From contig CABPXX010000091.1 of NCBI GenBank assembly GCA_902461475.1, positions 1 to 6,263 on the forward strand: a stretch of DNA of 6,263 nucleotides, read 5' to 3'. The DNA comes from an uncultured Eubacteriales bacterium (lineage in GTDB: Bacteria; Bacillota; Clostridia; Oscillospirales; Oscillospiraceae). Every line of letters starts with the position of its first letter. Within the stretch, counting starts at the first letter, position 1. Below the pieces are notes generated by a model. The model did no database searches, was not told the DNA's origin, and saw only the letters and a program-made list of their open reading frames with translations. Below are positions 5,067-6,263 of this stretch, piece by piece. A program made the translations under genes and the position numbers.

Positions 5067-6263
5067 GGCCTCTTCCAGCTGGGCAGCCAGAGTCTCCCAC
5101 TGGGTATACAGGTGGGCCAGCTCGTCCTCCAGGCGGCTGCGTTTCTCATAGAGCTCCTGGGCCTTGAGGTAGTCGCTGGCGGCGGCCTCCAGCTCGCCCG
5201 TGAGCTCGTCCAGGCGGATTTCCGCCTTTTCCACCGCCCGCTCCGCACTCCGCACCTGCTTTTCCAGCTCCTTGGTGCCGCCGGAGCGCTTGGGCTTCTC
5301 CTCCGCCTTGGGCTTTTCCGGCTGCACTTGGGCCTTGGCAGCGTTTTTCAGCTGGGCCTGCCGCTCCCGCCAGGCCCGGAACTCCCCGTAGGTGCCCCGG
5401 AAGTCCTGAATCTTGCCGTCTTCCAGCATCCACACACGGGTGGCAAACTTCTCGATAAAATAGCGGTCGTGGGAGACGAAGAGCAGGTTGCCCCCGTACT
5501 CCGCCACCGCCTCCTCCATCCACTCTCTGGAGTCAATGTCCAGGTGGTTGGTGGGCTCGTCCAGCACCAGGAGGTTGATTTTACTGTCCATGAGCATGCA
5601 CAGCCTCAGCCGGGACTGCTCGCCGCCAGACAGGGTGGACACGGACTTAAACACGTCGTCCCCCCGGAACCGGAAGGAGGCCAGACGGTCCCGGGCCTCC
5701 TGGGTGGTGCAGTTCTGGGCATAGAGCATGGTGTCCACCAGGTTGCGCTCCGGGTGATCGAAGTGGATGATCTGGGGCAGGTACCCCACCCGGATGGAGG
5801 GGCCCAGGTAAATGCTGCCCTGGTCCGGGGCCTCCTCCTCCATGAGGATTTTCAGGAAGGTGGACTTTCCGGTGCCGTTGTCTCCCAACAGGGCGATGCG
5901 CTCGCCCCCCACCACCTCCAGATTCAAATCCGAGAAGAGGGTGCGGTCCCCGAAGTGCTTGGACAGCCCAGTGACCACCATGGCCTCGTCTCCGTGGAAC
6001 TCCCGCTCCCCAAACCGGGTGGTCATCTTCTTCTCCCGGGTGGGCTTGGCGGTGGTGTTCATGCGCTCAATGCGCTTTTCCATGTTGATGGCCCGCTTGT
6101 ACTGCTTGTCGTTGCCCTGGAAGGCCCACAGGCGCATCTGCTGGGCAGCCTGCTCCAGCTGGGCGATCTTGGCCTGCTCCTTCTCATACTGGCGCAGCCG
6201 CTCCTGATACCGCCGCTCCTTCTCCTCCACGTAGAAGGTATAGTTGCCGGAGTACAGCTCCGC
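5058..6263 (-). CDS. ABC-F family ATPase, C-terminal part (5' end beyond the window)
   Basis: The frame is open to the right edge, giving 401 residues of a protein usually about 600-650 long; numbering here is from the edge. ABC-F proteins are soluble twin-ATPase factors that bind the ribosome, either in general translation or in protection against antibiotics. Residues 5-80 are the charged helical interdomain linker, beginning SGNYTFY and rich in Glu, Lys and Arg. The second ATPase domain has Walker A GDNGTGKST (127-135), signature LSGGEQ (211-216), Walker B LLVLDEPTNHLD (231-242) and the H-loop in VSHDRY (263-268). After a Lys/Pro/Glu-rich hinge (about 305-330), a coiled coil runs to the end, as in Uup- and YdiF-like members. 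A GTG at 6230 is in frame, but linker homology continues upstream of it, so it is not the start. Subfamily and any resistance role cannot be assigned. Confidence 0.95.
   Translation of the reverse strand, partial: AELYSGNYTFYVEEKERRYQERLRQYEKEQAKIAQLEQAAQQMRLWAFQGNDKQYKRAINMEKRIERMNTTAKPTREKKMTTRFGEREFHGDEAMVVTGLSKHFGDRTLFSDLNLEVVGGERIALLGDNGTGKSTFLKILMEEEAPDQGSIYLGPSIRVGYLPQIIHFDHPERNLVDTMLYAQNCTTQEARDRLASFRFRGDDVFKSVSTLSGGEQSRLRLCMLMDSKINLLVLDEPTNHLDIDSREWMEEAVAEYGGNLLFVSHDRYFIEKFATRVWMLEDGKIQDFRGTYGEFRAWRERQAQLKNAAKAQVQPEKPKAEEKPKRSGGTKELEKQVRSAERAVEKAEIRLDELTGELEAAASDYLKAQELYEKRSRLEDELAHLYTQWETLAAQLEEAKG

Noticed and set aside
3878..5167. A 429-codon plus-strand open frame antisense to prfA
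   Set aside because: It shows no family motifs and the same antisense composition bias. The minus strand carries full-length RF1 with its GGQ and PxT motifs.
5054..5248. N-terminal extension of RF1 from an ATG at 5248
   Set aside because: The extra 65 residues are Arg/Ser/Trp/Pro-rich shadow sequence of the ABC-F coiled coil. RF1 homology and a good SD place the start at 5053.
6228..6230. GTG as the start of the ABC-F gene
   Set aside because: The frame continues to the edge with linker-like residues (AELYSGNYTFY), and the first ATPase domain must lie upstream.

Overview
The window is GC-rich, and every gene I can support lies on the minus strand. Six genes run right to left: the 3' part of an ABC-F ATPase gene, prfA, a fused HAD-phosphatase/TsaC gene, coaE, an M18 aminopeptidase gene and the 5' part of tepA. 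High GC, strongly G/C-ending codons, good Shine-Dalgarno (SD) sites and TepA, a Firmicutes ClpP-like protein, suggest a high-GC Clostridia member of the Oscillospiraceae type (Flavonifractor/Oscillibacter-like). That assignment is inference from sequence character; there is no rRNA gene to confirm it.

Region 2085-6263 is a compact, probably co-transcribed block. The gaps are 4 nt (ABC-F to prfA), 4 nt (prfA to HAD-TsaC), a 4-nt ATGA overlap (HAD-TsaC to coaE) and 20 nt (coaE to the aminopeptidase). Three of the five genes concern translation: an ABC-F ribosome factor, release factor RF1, and the threonylcarbamoyl-AMP synthase for the tRNA t6A modification. The other two are the last step of coenzyme A synthesis and a cytosolic aminopeptidase. 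The HAD and TsaC domains share one uninterrupted reading frame, which is the most unusual coding feature here.

Region 432-683 (252 nt) is the only sizeable non-coding stretch. About half of its bases lie in arms of perfect or near-perfect inverted repeats. It contains five hairpins plus one longer-range stem. The hairpin nearest tepA holds that gene's strong SD sequence entirely inside its stem. I see no convincing sigma-A promoter and no classical intrinsic terminator with a long U tract. It may be a structured leader, a dispersed repeat, or both.

Region 1-431 is the first 143 codons of tepA, including the catalytic Ser and His of the ClpP fold. The gene runs off the left edge. The long open frames on the plus strand are antisense shadows of real genes and are not annotated.
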